This document shows positions 1 to 9,209 of a DNA stretch of 64,000 nucleotides, in pieces; the stretch's first letter is position 1, and each line of letters begins with the position of its first letter. The notes under the pieces were generated by a model, which did not search any database, was not told where the DNA came from, and saw nothing but the letters and a program-made list of their open reading frames with translations. Location: contig CAWFEX010000008.1 of the NCBI GenBank assembly GCA_963814955.1, forward strand, positions 1 through 64,000, written 5' to 3'. Position numbers and translations under genes: made by a program. The stretch is from DATCJA01 sp963814955 (lineage in GTDB: Bacteria; Acidobacteriota; Vicinamibacteria; Vicinamibacterales; UBA2999).

Positions 1-280
1 GGTTTTATCGAGTGCGACGCGGACCGCAGTGGCAAGAGGCGTTCTTTGATCTGTTGCAGCGGAGCAAGAACTTGACGCCGACGTTTCGACACGGTATTTG
101 AAGACCTGCACGCGCGAACCGGGCGGTACCAGGCGTCCTTCGCGAGCAAGCTGCTAGCTACTGTGGCACCGGAGTATCCCGTGATCGACTCGGTCGTTCT
201 TCGGAAGTGGGCTTGTCCCTGCCGAGGCACGGTGCGCCTGATCGCATTGATGCGGTGTGCCATGTGCATGATCGGTTGGC
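1..280 (+). pseudogene. Internal fragment of a conserved hypothetical gene
   Basis: Coding signal enters from the left edge but needs two frame changes, near 95 and near 205. Pieced together it reads through segments such as QWQEAFFDLLQRSKNLTPTF, GRYQASFASKLLATVAPEYP, VIDSVVLRK and then LGLSLPRHGAPDRIDAV. This resembles a conserved bacterial protein of unknown function with a VIDS-V-L-LGL core; that recognition is from memory and not certain. The similarity stops at about 280, exactly where the truncated integrase on the other strand begins. The fragment has lost its 3' end, and its 5' end is outside the window. Confidence 0.45.
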
Positions 281-949
281 TTCGTCCTCGATGGTCAGCA
301 GCCGGTTCCGTGCTTTGTCCGCAACACCTTTGATGCCCTTCCACGGATTCTTGCCGATTACGTCGTTCTCGACCGCCCGCTCGAATATGGCTTGTAGCAG
401 CCGTCGCTCCCGCTGCACGGTGGCCTCGCTCAGGGTAGTCCTTACCTGACGCTTCGGGTTGGCGGTCGTGGCCTTCCGCCGTGTGTTCAGTCCCGTCAAG
501 CAGTGCATCTGGCGTATCTCAGTCATCCTCATCGAACCGAGGATAGGCAGCCAGTGCTTCATCACTTCCCGGTCACGGCGCTGGGTGGTCGTTGACTTTT
601 GCGGCAGGTAAGTCTTTTCGTATTCGGTCCACCAACCCGCGAATGTCCTCTCACCATTCAGGACCTTCGGTGGTTCGAGGCCGAAGCGCCGAAGTGCTTT
701 TGTCGCTGCGTGTGCTTGGTCGAGTTGCGTGGCCATTTTCTCTGCCGCCTTCGCAGCCTTCTTCCGGTTGGCTTCCCCTCCATATACGCCGACCGGAACT
801 TCGTGCCGTTTCCCGCCAACTACCTTCCGTAGATACCAGCTATCGCCCCGCAATCGCAGACCCATGGAGTGCCCTCCGCCCTTACCGCAGAGCTTTGCAC
901 CCACACTACCACAAGTCGCTACCTTCGATGCACCCACGCCTGCACCCAC
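278..949 (-). pseudogene. Truncated tyrosine site-specific integrase
   Basis: The frame carries an N-terminal segment with MGLRLRGDSWYLRKVVGG, typical of the arm-binding part of phage-type integrases, followed by a core-binding helical domain (FAGWWTEYEKTYLPQKST, then TLSEATVQRERRLLQAIFE and NDVIGKNPWKGIKGV). The catalytic domain with its R-H-R-Y residues should follow LLTIEDEA but is missing: after position 278 the frame runs into unrelated DNA. The start may be the GTG at 949 or the ATG at 865. The gene lies about 110 bases beyond the 3' end of the tRNA-Pro gene and points away from it, the usual place for an integrase that targets a tRNA. It can no longer be active. Confidence 0.75.
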
Positions 950-1062
950 CTGCCATGCCTTTCAGTGCCCAATCGAGCCCAATAAGGCCCAAGGCGGCCG
1001 GTCTTGCAATTCTGTAAATTTTGGTTATAACTAGAGGATTTCTGAACGTTTGCGGTGAAAAG

Positions 1063-1139
1063 TGGTCGGGGCGACTGGATTCGAACCAGCGACCCCCTGC
1101 GCCCAAGGCAGGTGCGCTACCAGGCTGCGCTACGCCCCG
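1063..1139 (-). tRNA. tRNA-Pro (anticodon TGG)
   Basis: Read on the minus strand, a full cloverleaf is visible: acceptor stem CGGGGCG paired with CGCCCCG, a D arm with AGCCTGGTA, anticodon stem CCTGC/GCAGG with loop CTTGGGC (anticodon TGG), and a T arm with TTCGAAT. Discriminator A and an encoded CCA close the 3' end at 1063. It is the only complete copy; two partial copies of its 5' half occur at 26089 and 29542. Confidence 0.93.
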
Positions 1140-1297
1140 ACTGGAATTCTCTAAGCATCTTACTCCGCTTGTGAATTTGGAACTGCTGACGGTCGCAAAA
1201 CTGGCCGCAAAGCGACAACTGTCGCAAAATTCGAGTCAGCAGAAAGCAGCGGATTCCTTCGAGATTCCAACAGTGTCGCACCCGCGACCTGCGTTGA
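1100..1297 (-). repeat. tRNA-Pro att-type repeat, copy 1 (complete tRNA side)
   Basis: This stretch covers the tRNA from its anticodon loop to its 5' end plus about 155 bases upstream. It is repeated with a few changes at 26089-26284. The first 42 bases (1100-1141) are also repeated without a mismatch at 29542-29583. Within the upstream part the octamer GTCGCAAA occurs as short direct repeats. The layout fits an integration target used more than once. Confidence 0.7.
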
Positions 1298-1521
1298 AAC
1301 TGGCTGACCACCTCCCCGAAAAGCGGTGCGTTAAGGCATGCGGTGTTTTGCGGCCGAGTGACCTTCGCCGCTATCGTGTTCGCTGAAGGCCAGCCTTCGA
1401 AGACATCGACATCGACCGACGCGGCCACATCTCGCCAGCAGTAAACCGGCGATCGTCGAGGGTACAACAGCGCGACGCAATGATGCGCGTCTCGTGCCGT
1501 CAATTGCGCCTCTGCGTCTAA

Positions 1522-2796
1522 CAGGGCGTTGAAAAAGTGACCTCGAAATCGATATTTCGTGTCCTGCGACCTGTCGGTGGTCGACCTCCGCTCGCGGCAG
1601 CGGAGCCGGCGCACGAGTAGCCGTCATGCGCTCGCATACACGAGATTTCGGATCCGGATCAGGTTGTACGCCGCCGCCGTGAATCGGAAAATCCACTCGA
1701 CCTTCGGCCGACCGCGATGCCGCAGCTTCCGCAGCATGCCGATCGTCTTCATCCAGCCGAAGGCTTCCTCGACGCGCTTCCGCCGTCGTTGACTGATCGC
1801 GTACCCGGGATGTCGCGTGGTGCGGCGCATCGATCGCACTGCGTCGATTCGTCGTGTTCTGCGCCACATGCGGCGTCACCGCGATCTGCCGTAGGTCGGC
1901 GACAAAGTCGGGATAGTCGTAGCCCTTGTCGCCGCCGAGCGTCACACGGCCGCCGGCCGGCCCGCGATCATCATCAACGCGGCATCGCGTTCGCCCGTAC
2001 CCGTCCGCGGCCGTGACACGGGTATTGACGACCAGGCCCGAGCGATTCTCCATCAGCACGTGCCCCAAATAGGCCAGCTGCGCGGGCGGCCCACGCCCTT
2101 CTTGTAGAGCCGCGCATCGGGATCGGTCGTCGATTGATGCGTGTCATTCTTCCGACGCTCCCCGCGGAAATTCACCGTCGGATTGCCGGGATCATCCGGT
2201 GGCCGATCGGCCGTGTCCTTCGGCCGAAAACTCTTGTGACTGGCCCAGGCCTCGAGCAGCGTGCCATCGACGGTAAAGTGCTCATCCGACAGCAACCGGT
2301 GCGTCCGCGCCTCGGCCAAGACGGCCTCAAAGAATGCCGTCGCGACATCGCCGGCCAACAGCCGGTCGCGATTCTTCGAAAACGTCGAGTGATCCCACAT
2401 CGGTTCGTCCATGCCCCACACCGACGAACCAGCGAAACAACAGGTTGTAATCCAGCTGCTCGATCAGCAATCGCTCGCTGCGCACGCTGTACAGGTACTG
2501 CAGCAGCAACGCGCGCAGTAGTTGTTCCGGCGGAATCGACGGCCGACCCCTCTCCGAGTACATCGTCGCAAACCGGTCCGACAACCGCTCCAAGGCCGCG
2601 TCCGTCATCTTTCGAATCGGCCGCAGTGGGTGGTCGGCGGGAATCCGATGTTCCGGCGAGACATAGCTAAACAGGAAATCGGAGCGTTCGTCATGACCTC
2701 GCATCGTCAGCGCGCCCTCCTCACACGAGTTGCGCGCAGTGTAGTACGCCCGGATCGATCTGTCGATCCCCTCGAAAGGACTTTTTCAACGCCCTG
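1522..2796 (-). mobile_element. IS5-family insertion sequence, decayed
   Basis: The element is bounded by 17-base perfect inverted repeats (cagggcgttgaaaaagt at 1522-1538 and its complement at 2780-2796), and similarity continues imperfectly inward. It is flanked on both sides by ctaa (1518-1521 and 2797-2800), a 4-base target duplication of the YTAR type common for IS5 elements. Length is 1275 bp. The transposase inside is frameshifted, so the element is probably immobile. Confidence 0.85.
1624..2704 (-). pseudogene. IS5-family transposase, frameshifted
   Basis: The protein starts with MRGHDERSDFLFSYVSPEHR and an InsH-like N-terminal domain (RPSIPPEQLLRALLLQYLYS, LDYNLLFRWFVG). It continues in a second frame (MWDHSTFSKNRDRLL, then FTVDGTLLEAWASHKSFRP), a third (TLGGDKGYDYPDFVADLR) and a fourth (RRRKRVEEAFGWMKTIGMLR, ending YNLIRIRNLVYASA). 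The DDE elements VDGTL, GDKGYD and VEEAFGW are recognisable. At least three frame breaks, near 2400, 2065 and 1860, separate the pieces. It fills nearly the whole IS and needs no other partner. Confidence 0.85.
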
Positions 2797-2809
2797 CTAA
2801 AGGGGTGAG

Positions 2810-4075
2810 CTATGGATGCGCGAGCGGTCGCGTTTCGGACATGCGCGCGGCGGCAACCAAGCCTGAAAGAAATGTCAAAGCTGCCACAATCTGCATCGCG
2901 ATCGACAGGCCAAAGGCATCTGCCGCCACGCCCGCGACGAGCGCACCTGCAGCGTATCCCGCATCGCGCCAGAAACGATAGGCACCAAGCGAGGTCGCAC
3001 GCCAATCGGGATGTGCGACATCGCCGATGACAGCAATGAGTGTGGGATACACCATCGCGGTGCCGATACCGAGCAGCGTCGCGCCTGCAGCACATCCGCC
3101 GAAGGTCTCTGCCATCGTGACGATGACAATGCCTGCCGCCTGCGTCCACATTCCAGACGCGATCAGCCACTTGCGGCCCACGCGATCAGACAAAGCACCC
3201 GTTGCTAGTTGCGCGATCCCCCATGTCGCCGGGTAAATCGCAGCGAGCAGACCAATCGCCGCGAGGTCCATGCCTGACGTTGCAAAGAGCAACGGGAACA
3301 AGCCCCAGGCCATGCCGTCGTTGAGGTTGTTCACGAACCCAGCCTGGCTCGCACTCGATAGATTACGGTCGTGTAGCGTGGTCTGCCAGAAGACCGCGCG
3401 TGACGTCACTGAGGCCGCCGGGGTTTGTCCCGGGCGTTCTCGGGATTCCAACGCCGAATGACCCCGCGTCTCGTGTACTAGCAAGGAGAGGGCGATACCA
3501 GCGGTGACAAATCCAATACCTAGATAAAAGGGCTCTGGGCGCAGGCCCGTTCGTGCGGCAATCCACGCGGTCGCATACGCGGCCGCCGCAACCGCTACAT
3601 ACCCCGCGAACTCGTTCAGTCCCATCGCCAGGCCGCGCCGCTTCGGACCCACCAGATCGATCTTCATGATGACGGTCGTTGACCAGCTCAGCCCCTGGCT
3701 TATCCCAAGCAGTCCGTTTGCCGCGATGACCCACGCCCAACTCGGCGCCCAGATCAGCATAAGCGGCACCGGTGTCGCCAGGATCCAACCGGCAAGCAGG
3801 AGTGGCTTGCGACCAAGGCGGTCGGCGAATCGACCCGCCGCATAGTTCGTGAGCGCTTTTGCGAGTCCGAACACCGCAATGAAGGAGAGCATCGCCGTTC
3901 GGCCATCGATGTCGAATTCCCGGTCGGCGAGGGCCGGCAGAATGCTGCGCTCGAGTCCGACCATTGCGCCGACGAACGCGTTGATGACGACGAGGAGGGC
4001 GAATTGTCCGAGATTCTCGCGGAGCCCAAGGCGGACGGCCGGGGCAACGCGCGGACCCGCAGCAGGTTCCGTCAC
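2810..4075 (-). CDS. MFS transporter
   Basis: A 421-residue inner-membrane protein of the major facilitator superfamily with about 12 hydrophobic segments. The loop motif GRFADRLGRKPLL after the second helix, and its echo GALSDRVGRKWLI in the second half, are the family signature. The start chosen is a GTG at 4075 whose GTGA overlaps the stop of the upstream hydrolase; an upstream ATG at 4204 would run 44 codons into that gene. It is the last gene of the ArsR-rhodanese operon and ends just outside the IS5-type element. Carriers in this setting are often assumed to move sulfur compounds or efflux products, but the substrate cannot be read from the sequence. Confidence 0.85.
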   Translation of the reverse strand: MTEPAAGPRVAPAVRLGLRENLGQFALLVVINAFVGAMVGLERSILPALADREFDIDGRTAMLSFIAVFGLAKALTNYAAGRFADRLGRKPLLLAGWILATPVPLMLIWAPSWAWVIAANGLLGISQGLSWSTTVIMKIDLVGPKRRGLAMGLNEFAGYVAVAAAAYATAWIAARTGLRPEPFYLGIGFVTAGIALSLLVHETRGHSALESRERPGQTPAASVTSRAVFWQTTLHDRNLSSASQAGFVNNLNDGMAWGLFPLLFATSGMDLAAIGLLAAIYPATWGIAQLATGALSDRVGRKWLIASGMWTQAAGIVIVTMAETFGGCAAGATLLGIGTAMVYPTLIAVIGDVAHPDWRATSLGAYRFWRDAGYAAGALVAGVAADAFGLSIAMQIVAALTFLSGLVAAARMSETRPLAHP

Positions 4076-4818
4076 GCCGAGGTTTTGATCAGTCGGCCAC
4101 GCCGGTTGGCAACGAGGATTCGCTCCATCTCCTCCGGTTTTGGCGGAACGTCCGCGAGCGCCGCCACAAATGCGTCGCGTGGCAGCGAAAGCATGGGATT
4201 CCATCGCCGTTCGAAGGCAATGGTGCTCGACGGCTTTCCGCTGAGTCCGGCACCGCAGAGCGAACCGGAAAAGTGGCCCGGATAGATCTCGAGATCGTCC
4301 GGCAAGGTGAGCAGCTTGGTGTGGATGCTCGAATAGAGCTGCAAGGCGTTCTCTCGGGCGTGGCCCGGCAGATCGGGCCGGCCAACGGCACCAACGAAGA
4401 GAGTATCGCCCGTCAGGACGAACCAGGGTTCGGTTCCGCGCTTTAAATCGGTGACCAGCAGCGACACGCTCTCCGGCGAATGTCCCGGCGTGTGAAGCAC
4501 GCGCATTCGCGTGTTGCCGAGGCCGATCTCCTCGTCGTCACGCATGGTCGTAAACGGCACGTCCACATCCGCGGATTCATGGAGCCGATACGGCGCGCCT
4601 GTCCGCTTCGCCAGCTCCAGGCCACCGGAATAGTGATCTGCATGCACGTGCGTATCGATGACCTGCGTAATCTGCATCTTTTTGGAATGGGCAAAGGCGA
4701 TGTACGTGTCGATATCCTCGGCGCGCGGATCGACGACGCCACACTGACCGATCGTGCCGCAGCCGAGCAGGTACGAGGCGCACCCCAGGTCGTAGTAGTA
4801 GAAGGGTCTGAAAATCAT
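4072..4818 (-). CDS. MBL-fold hydrolase, persulfide dioxygenase-like
   Basis: A 248-residue metallo-beta-lactamase-fold enzyme. The metal-binding motif THVHADHYSGG is at residues 56-66, followed by HTPGHSPESVSLL, the LTGDTLFVGAVGRPDLPG loop and IYPGHFSGSLCGAGLSGKP. GRPDLPG and the late PGH motif are typical of the ETHE1/persulfide-dioxygenase branch, which oxidises glutathione persulfide using iron. The ATG at 4818 overlaps the stop of the methyltransferase (ATGA) and is preferred over the upstream frame start at 4857. With the rhodanese-domain repressor in the same operon, a role in sulfane-sulfur detoxification is a reasonable inference. Some relatives are annotated only as generic MBL hydrolases. 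Confidence 0.85.
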   Translation of the reverse strand: MIFRPFYYYDLGCASYLLGCGTIGQCGVVDPRAEDIDTYIAFAHSKKMQITQVIDTHVHADHYSGGLELAKRTGAPYRLHESADVDVPFTTMRDDEEIGLGNTRMRVLHTPGHSPESVSLLVTDLKRGTEPWFVLTGDTLFVGAVGRPDLPGHARENALQLYSSIHTKLLTLPDDLEIYPGHFSGSLCGAGLSGKPSSTIAFERRWNPMLSLPRDAFVAALADVPPKPEEMERILVANRRGRLIKTSA

Positions 4819-5590
4819 AATTTCCTCGCCAGGATGGAGACACTCTTCACGCCCCACTTTGCCGTCGCCTTCCGGGCGCTGTCGGAGATGAAGCGGTATT
4901 CCGGGTTTTCTTCGACCCGTTCAATCTGGAAGCCGGATGTCTCGATTGCGCTCCGGTACGACTTCGCGTTGGGCGGCGCCGCCGATGCACGCGGCCCATA
5001 GGTCAGCGTTGCACACCACGTTCTCAGGCAGCGGCAACTCGGTCACGATGTCCGCAATCGCCAGCCGGCCGCCTTTCGTCAGGAGGCGCGAGGCTTCCCT
5101 GAACACGCGTGACTTGTCGGCCGCAAGATTGATGACGCCGTTGGAAATGACACAATCGAATGCTGCGGCAGCAAGTCCGGTATCCTCGATGTACGCCTTG
5201 CGGTATGTGACGGTTCGTACGCCGTGCGCATCCGCAAGCCGCGTCGCCTTCGCAAGCTGCGCGTCGGTCATGTCGACGCCAACGACCTGTCCCGTCGCGC
5301 CGACCTTCAGGGCGGCGATGAAGCTGTCCATCCCGGATCCGCTGCCAAGGTCGACGACGTGTTCTCCTGGCTGCAGATCCGCGAGGTGGAAAGAAGTGTC
5401 CGACGCCAGCGAACGACTCGATCGCGTCCTGCGGGATGCGATCCAGATCCGCAGCGGCGTAGCCGAGTCGCTCCGCCATGACGCGGCCCATCTCGAAATG
5501 AAACTCGCCCTGTGGATTCGCGGCGACCGCCGAATACATGTTTTTGACCTTGCTCTCGAGCGCCGTGCGATCAACGCTGACGACAGTCAT
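4815..5590 (-). pseudogene. Class I SAM methyltransferase (ArsM-like), two frameshifts
   Basis: The start ATG at 5590 follows GAGGAG and gives MTVVSVDRTALESKVKNMYS. The frame breaks near 5389 after IESFAGVGHFF and resumes as HLADLQPGEHVVDLGSGSG, the SAM-binding motif I. It then runs through NGVINLAADKSRVFREASR and breaks again near 4965, resuming as KSYRSAIETSGFQIERVEEN and ending SVSILARKL with a TGA that overlaps the next ATG. The architecture matches arsenite-methyltransferase-like type 11 enzymes often placed next to ArsR genes; the catalytic cysteines of true ArsM are not evident. Because both breaks are single-base and the overlaps are preserved, sequencing error is as likely as real inactivation. 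Confidence 0.75.
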
Positions 5591-5604
5591 GAGTGTGCTC
5601 CTCG

Positions 5605-6291
5605 TCAAACCGGTCGCGTGGACGCGCCGGTTTCGACAGGTAATCCGGCCGCGCGCCACTCGGGGAATCCTTCAAGCAGACGGCGGGCACGCCGGCCTTT
5701 GGACTGCAACAACTCAACAGCCTGGTCCGCATACACGCAATACGGACCGCGGCAATAGGCAACGTATTCCTTGTTCTTCGGCAGCTCCCGTAAGCGACGA
5801 CGAAGCTCGTCGATCGGAACCGAGATCGCGCCCGCTATGTGACCCGCTTCGTACTCACCGGGTGGACGGGTATCAAGAATCACCACATCGGCCGCTCGGA
5901 CCCGCTTGAGCAATTCCCGCATCGAGACCAGCTCTGAACTGGACCGATTGCCGAAGTGATGCCGAACGACTCGATCTAGATCCGCCAGGCGGCGCTCTGC
6001 GACCGTGCGCAGCGCTCGGCACAGATCGATGATCGCGGGGTCCGCTATCCGGTAGTGCACGAAGAGACCCTGCTTGCGGCTCTCGACCAGCGCGGCCTGC
6101 CGCAGCGCCTGCAGATGCTGCGACACATTGGCAATCGAAACCCCGAGCTCCCGCGCCAGGGAGTCGACCGTTCGTTCACCCTGTCCAAGAAGCTCCAGCA
6201 GCTCGAGGCGATGCGCGCTCGCGAGCGCTTTTCCCACCCTGGCGAACTGCGCATAGAGGCGGTTCTTGAATTCACGATGATCGTCATGCAT
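5605..6291 (-). CDS. ArsR-family repressor fused to a rhodanese domain
   Basis: A 228-residue protein. Residues 1-100 form a winged helix of the ArsR type (KALASAHRLELLELLGQGER, SLARELGVSIANVSQHLQAL). Residues about 120-220 form a rhodanese domain with ILDTRPPGEYEAGHIAGA and the active-site loop YCRGPYC. Such fusions are known as sulfide or persulfide sensors, the cysteine being the likely signal site. An in-frame TTG at 6309 lies inside the operator palindrome, so the ATG at 6291 is the more sensible start. It is the first gene of the operon and probably represses it. Confidence 0.88.
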   Translation of the reverse strand: MHDDHREFKNRLYAQFARVGKALASAHRLELLELLGQGERTVDSLARELGVSIANVSQHLQALRQAALVESRKQGLFVHYRIADPAIIDLCRALRTVAERRLADLDRVVRHHFGNRSSSELVSMRELLKRVRAADVVILDTRPPGEYEAGHIAGAISVPIDELRRRLRELPKNKEYVAYCRGPYCVYADQAVELLQSKGRRARRLLEGFPEWRAAGLPVETGASTRPV

Positions 6292-6302
6292 TACTGGACT
6301 AC

Positions 6303-6324
6303 TATTCAATATAACACTTGAATA
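6303..6324. promoter_or_regulatory. Palindromic operator of the ArsR-rhodanese operon
   Basis: TATTCAA (6303-6309) and TTGAATA (6318-6324) form a perfect 7-base inverted repeat with an 8-base spacer. It sits 11 bases upstream of the repressor ATG in an AT-rich patch that stands out from its GC-rich surroundings. This is the size and place expected for an ArsR-family operator. Confidence 0.75.
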
Positions 6325-6434
6325 TTACGCGTCAACCGGTTTCTTACGGTTACTGGCGCAGGCGGGCGCGAAGGCACCCGATGAGGATGGGGCATGACGA
6401 CACCACGGGGCCGTGGCGCGTGCCGGTCGGTCTG

Positions 6435-9209
6435 TCAGTTCGTCGCCGCCGCACGTGCGGCGGCGCGCTTCAGGTCCTCAATCCAGTTCAGCACCACCAC
6501 GATTCTCGTCGCGCTGATGTCGTCGTCATCGCGGACCATCAGGAAACGCTGGCCGTCGGCCGTGACGTCGTAGTTCGACGAGCCCACTCCCGGCATACCG
6601 CACGACGACCCGAGGCCGCGGGAATACGTGCCTTCCCACAACGGTCTCGGCGCGGAGGCGCTGAAGGCAGGCGAGGTACTCACAGAAACCACCATCATCC
6701 TGTTGAGGCTACGGAAATAGAGCTCGCCTCCGGAACGACGCCAAACCGGATCGATGCCGCCGTCGTTGGAGATCTGAATCTTCGGACCAGGACCCGGGAA
6801 TGCCTGCACGTAGACCTGCGGCCGACCCGACTCGTTCGACGAATACGCTACCCACTTCCCGTCCGGCGAGAACTTCGCGGAACCTTCTTGAAATCTCGTG
6901 TCCGCAATGGCCTGCACACTGCCATCCTGCACGGAGACCACGCGCACATCGTCGCTCGTATTCGGATTTTTCTCGTCGAAGGCGACAAACCGGCCGTCGG
7001 GCGAAAACGACACAGGACTGTGCCGCGTTCCTGACGTCAACCGGGCGGCTGCCGCGCTCCGATCCGCCGGCATCCACCACATCGTCATGCCGCCGTGCAG
7101 CCACGATCGGAAGGCAAGCTGCTTACCGTCTGGCGACCATACCGGATCGTGACTCTCGCCGTCCGTCGTCATTTTCGTCATCACGGCGCGGTCGAAGTCG
7201 TACACGTGAAAATCGTGGTTTGGGCCCTCGACCTCGACTGCGAACTGCCGCCCGTCGGGTGAGAGACGTGGATACAAGTAGGAGGCAGGCGGCAGCGGAA
7301 GCGGATCCGCTTTGCCCGACCGATCGACCCACACGAGCGTACGGCGCCCGCCCTCGGCCCGGCCCGGCACGTACGCGAGGTCGCCGCGATCCGAGAGCGT
7401 GAACAAGGCGGCGCCGGTGTTGGCGCTCATCATCACGCCATCCAGCACCAGGAACGGCGAACCGGTCACCTCGAGGCGCTGAACGTCGAACGGTACGGCG
7501 AGGAGCTTCCCGACGCGCGCGTAGACGATATGCCCGGAGGGGGAATAGGTAGCCGATGTACCACCGGTGATAACGGTCTTCCGCGCTCCTGTGCGGAGAT
7601 CCGAGACATCGATTCGCGCCTCATCGTAGCTCGACATTCCGTCGGCCGCGACCGTGTACATCAAGGCTTGCCCGCCCGGCAGGACCTGTGCGAAACGATG
7701 GCTTCGCTCACCGCGCGCGAGATCCAGCGTGGTGACCGTCTCGATCGGTCCGCCCGAATCCGGAATGCGGACGATGCCGCCCGGATACTGCGCCGTCCAG
7801 TAGATCTGGCCATCGGCCCAGTCACCCTGGTGAAACATGTCGTATTCGACGAGCGTTACCGGAGGGCCTCCCGACAGCGCTGCCTTGAGAAACGGGCGCT
7901 TCGCCGAGAAGATCGCATTGCCCTCGATGAACGCCACGAATCTGCCGTCGGGCGAGAACAACGGCGCACCGCGAAAACCGGGACTGTCGGTTGTTTCGAT
8001 GGGCCGCGCGTCGAGGCCGTCTACTCGACGAATCCATACCGGCCCTGGCAACGGCGTATATGCGAGGTGCGACCCGTCTGGCGACAGAGCGATTGTCGAG
8101 TTGAAACCTGGCCCCATCGTTTGACCCTGCGGCAGGTCGACCACAAACCGCGCCACCCGGTCGGTCACCATGGTCTCTTCGCGAAAACCCATAAACGACC
8201 AGGCGCCCGCGAGTCCGATGAGCGCAACGACCGCGGCACTCGATGCAGCGACCACCGGACGCCTCACCGACGACAGCGCACCACCTGACGGTTGACGCGC
8301 GAAGGTCGTCCCGCTCGCCGGCGTCGGAATCCAGCGACCCGATTCCAGCATCCGTGAAAGATCCTCGAGCTGATTCCGCAAGTCCGCGGCCGTCTGCACC
8401 CTCCGCGCGGGATCCTTGACCAGGCAGCGACCGATCACGCGCGCGAGATCCTCGGGAAAATCGGGACGAAGCTGGTTCGCTGATGGCGGCGCGTCGCGGA
8501 GGATCGCCGTCAATGTGGCCATCGGCGTCTCGCCGCTGAACGGCCGCCGCCCCGTCGCCATCTCGAACAGGATGATCCCGAGCGAGAAGATGTCAGCGCG
8601 GGCGTCAGAGGCTTTGCCCTCGATCTGCTCGGGCGCCATGTACGGCACGGTGCCGATGAGCCGGCCGTCACCGGTAAGGGATTCTGTCGTCACCGGACCA
8701 GCGCTGTGCTCGATCGCAATCTTGGAAAGGCCGAAATCGAGCACCTTGAGCACGCCGTCGCGGGTGACCATGATGTTCGCCGGTTTCAGATCGCGGTGGA
8801 TGACGCCGCGGCCATGTGCCGCCTGCAGCGCGTCGGCGAGCTGAATCGCAAGTGTCAGGAAACGGTCGAGCGGCAGACCTTCCGCGGGAATTGCATCGGT
8901 GAGCGTTGCGCCGTCTACCAGCTCCATCGTGAGGAACAGGACGTCGCCATCCTCCTCGATCGAGTGCAGCGTGACGATGTGGGGATGGTTGATCGTGGCC
9001 ACCGCGCTGGCCTCACGCTCGAGCCGCTGGCGCCGGACCGCGTCGTCGGCTACCTCACGCCTGACGACCTTCAGCGCGACCGATCGGTTCAAGCGGCTGT
9101 CATGCGCTTCGTACACTTCGCCCATCCCGCCTGTGCCCAAGAGGCTACGAACGACGTAGCGCCCGAGTGCGGTACCGCTTGCGATGGGTTGCGGAGTTTC
9201 AGCGATCAT
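6435..9209 (-). CDS. Ser/Thr protein kinase with TolB/WD40-like C-terminal propeller
   Basis: A 924-residue membrane kinase. Near the N-terminus are the glycine loop LLGTGGMGEVYEAHD, then VIHRDLKPANIMV, VLDFGLSK and YMAPEQIEGKASDARADIFS. A single transmembrane segment (VVAASSAAVVALIGLAGAWS) separates the cytoplasmic kinase from a large periplasmic domain. That domain holds repeated SPDGR/FVAF blades (SPDGSHLAYTP, SPDGRFVAFIEG, SPDGKQLAFRSW, SPDGKWVAYSSN). The ATG at 9209 overlaps the stop of the winged-helix/FHA gene (ATGA); the longer frame from 9590 would lie wholly inside that gene. Kinase and regulator are therefore almost certainly co-translated. The signal sensed by the propeller is unknown. 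Confidence 0.9.
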   Translation of the reverse strand: MIAETPQPIASGTALGRYVVRSLLGTGGMGEVYEAHDSRLNRSVALKVVRREVADDAVRRQRLEREASAVATINHPHIVTLHSIEEDGDVLFLTMELVDGATLTDAIPAEGLPLDRFLTLAIQLADALQAAHGRGVIHRDLKPANIMVTRDGVLKVLDFGLSKIAIEHSAGPVTTESLTGDGRLIGTVPYMAPEQIEGKASDARADIFSLGIILFEMATGRRPFSGETPMATLTAILRDAPPSANQLRPDFPEDLARVIGRCLVKDPARRVQTAADLRNQLEDLSRMLESGRWIPTPASGTTFARQPSGGALSSVRRPVVAASSAAVVALIGLAGAWSFMGFREETMVTDRVARFVVDLPQGQTMGPGFNSTIALSPDGSHLAYTPLPGPVWIRRVDGLDARPIETTDSPGFRGAPLFSPDGRFVAFIEGNAIFSAKRPFLKAALSGGPPVTLVEYDMFHQGDWADGQIYWTAQYPGGIVRIPDSGGPIETVTTLDLARGERSHRFAQVLPGGQALMYTVAADGMSSYDEARIDVSDLRTGARKTVITGGTSATYSPSGHIVYARVGKLLAVPFDVQRLEVTGSPFLVLDGVMMSANTGAALFTLSDRGDLAYVPGRAEGGRRTLVWVDRSGKADPLPLPPASYLYPRLSPDGRQFAVEVEGPNHDFHVYDFDRAVMTKMTTDGESHDPVWSPDGKQLAFRSWLHGGMTMWWMPADRSAAAARLTSGTRHSPVSFSPDGRFVAFDEKNPNTSDDVRVVSVQDGSVQAIADTRFQEGSAKFSPDGKWVAYSSNESGRPQVYVQAFPGPGPKIQISNDGGIDPVWRRSGGELYFRSLNRMMVVSVSTSPAFSASAPRPLWEGTYSRGLGSSCGMPGVGSSNYDVTADGQRFLMVRDDDDISATRIVVVLNWIEDLKRAAARAAATN

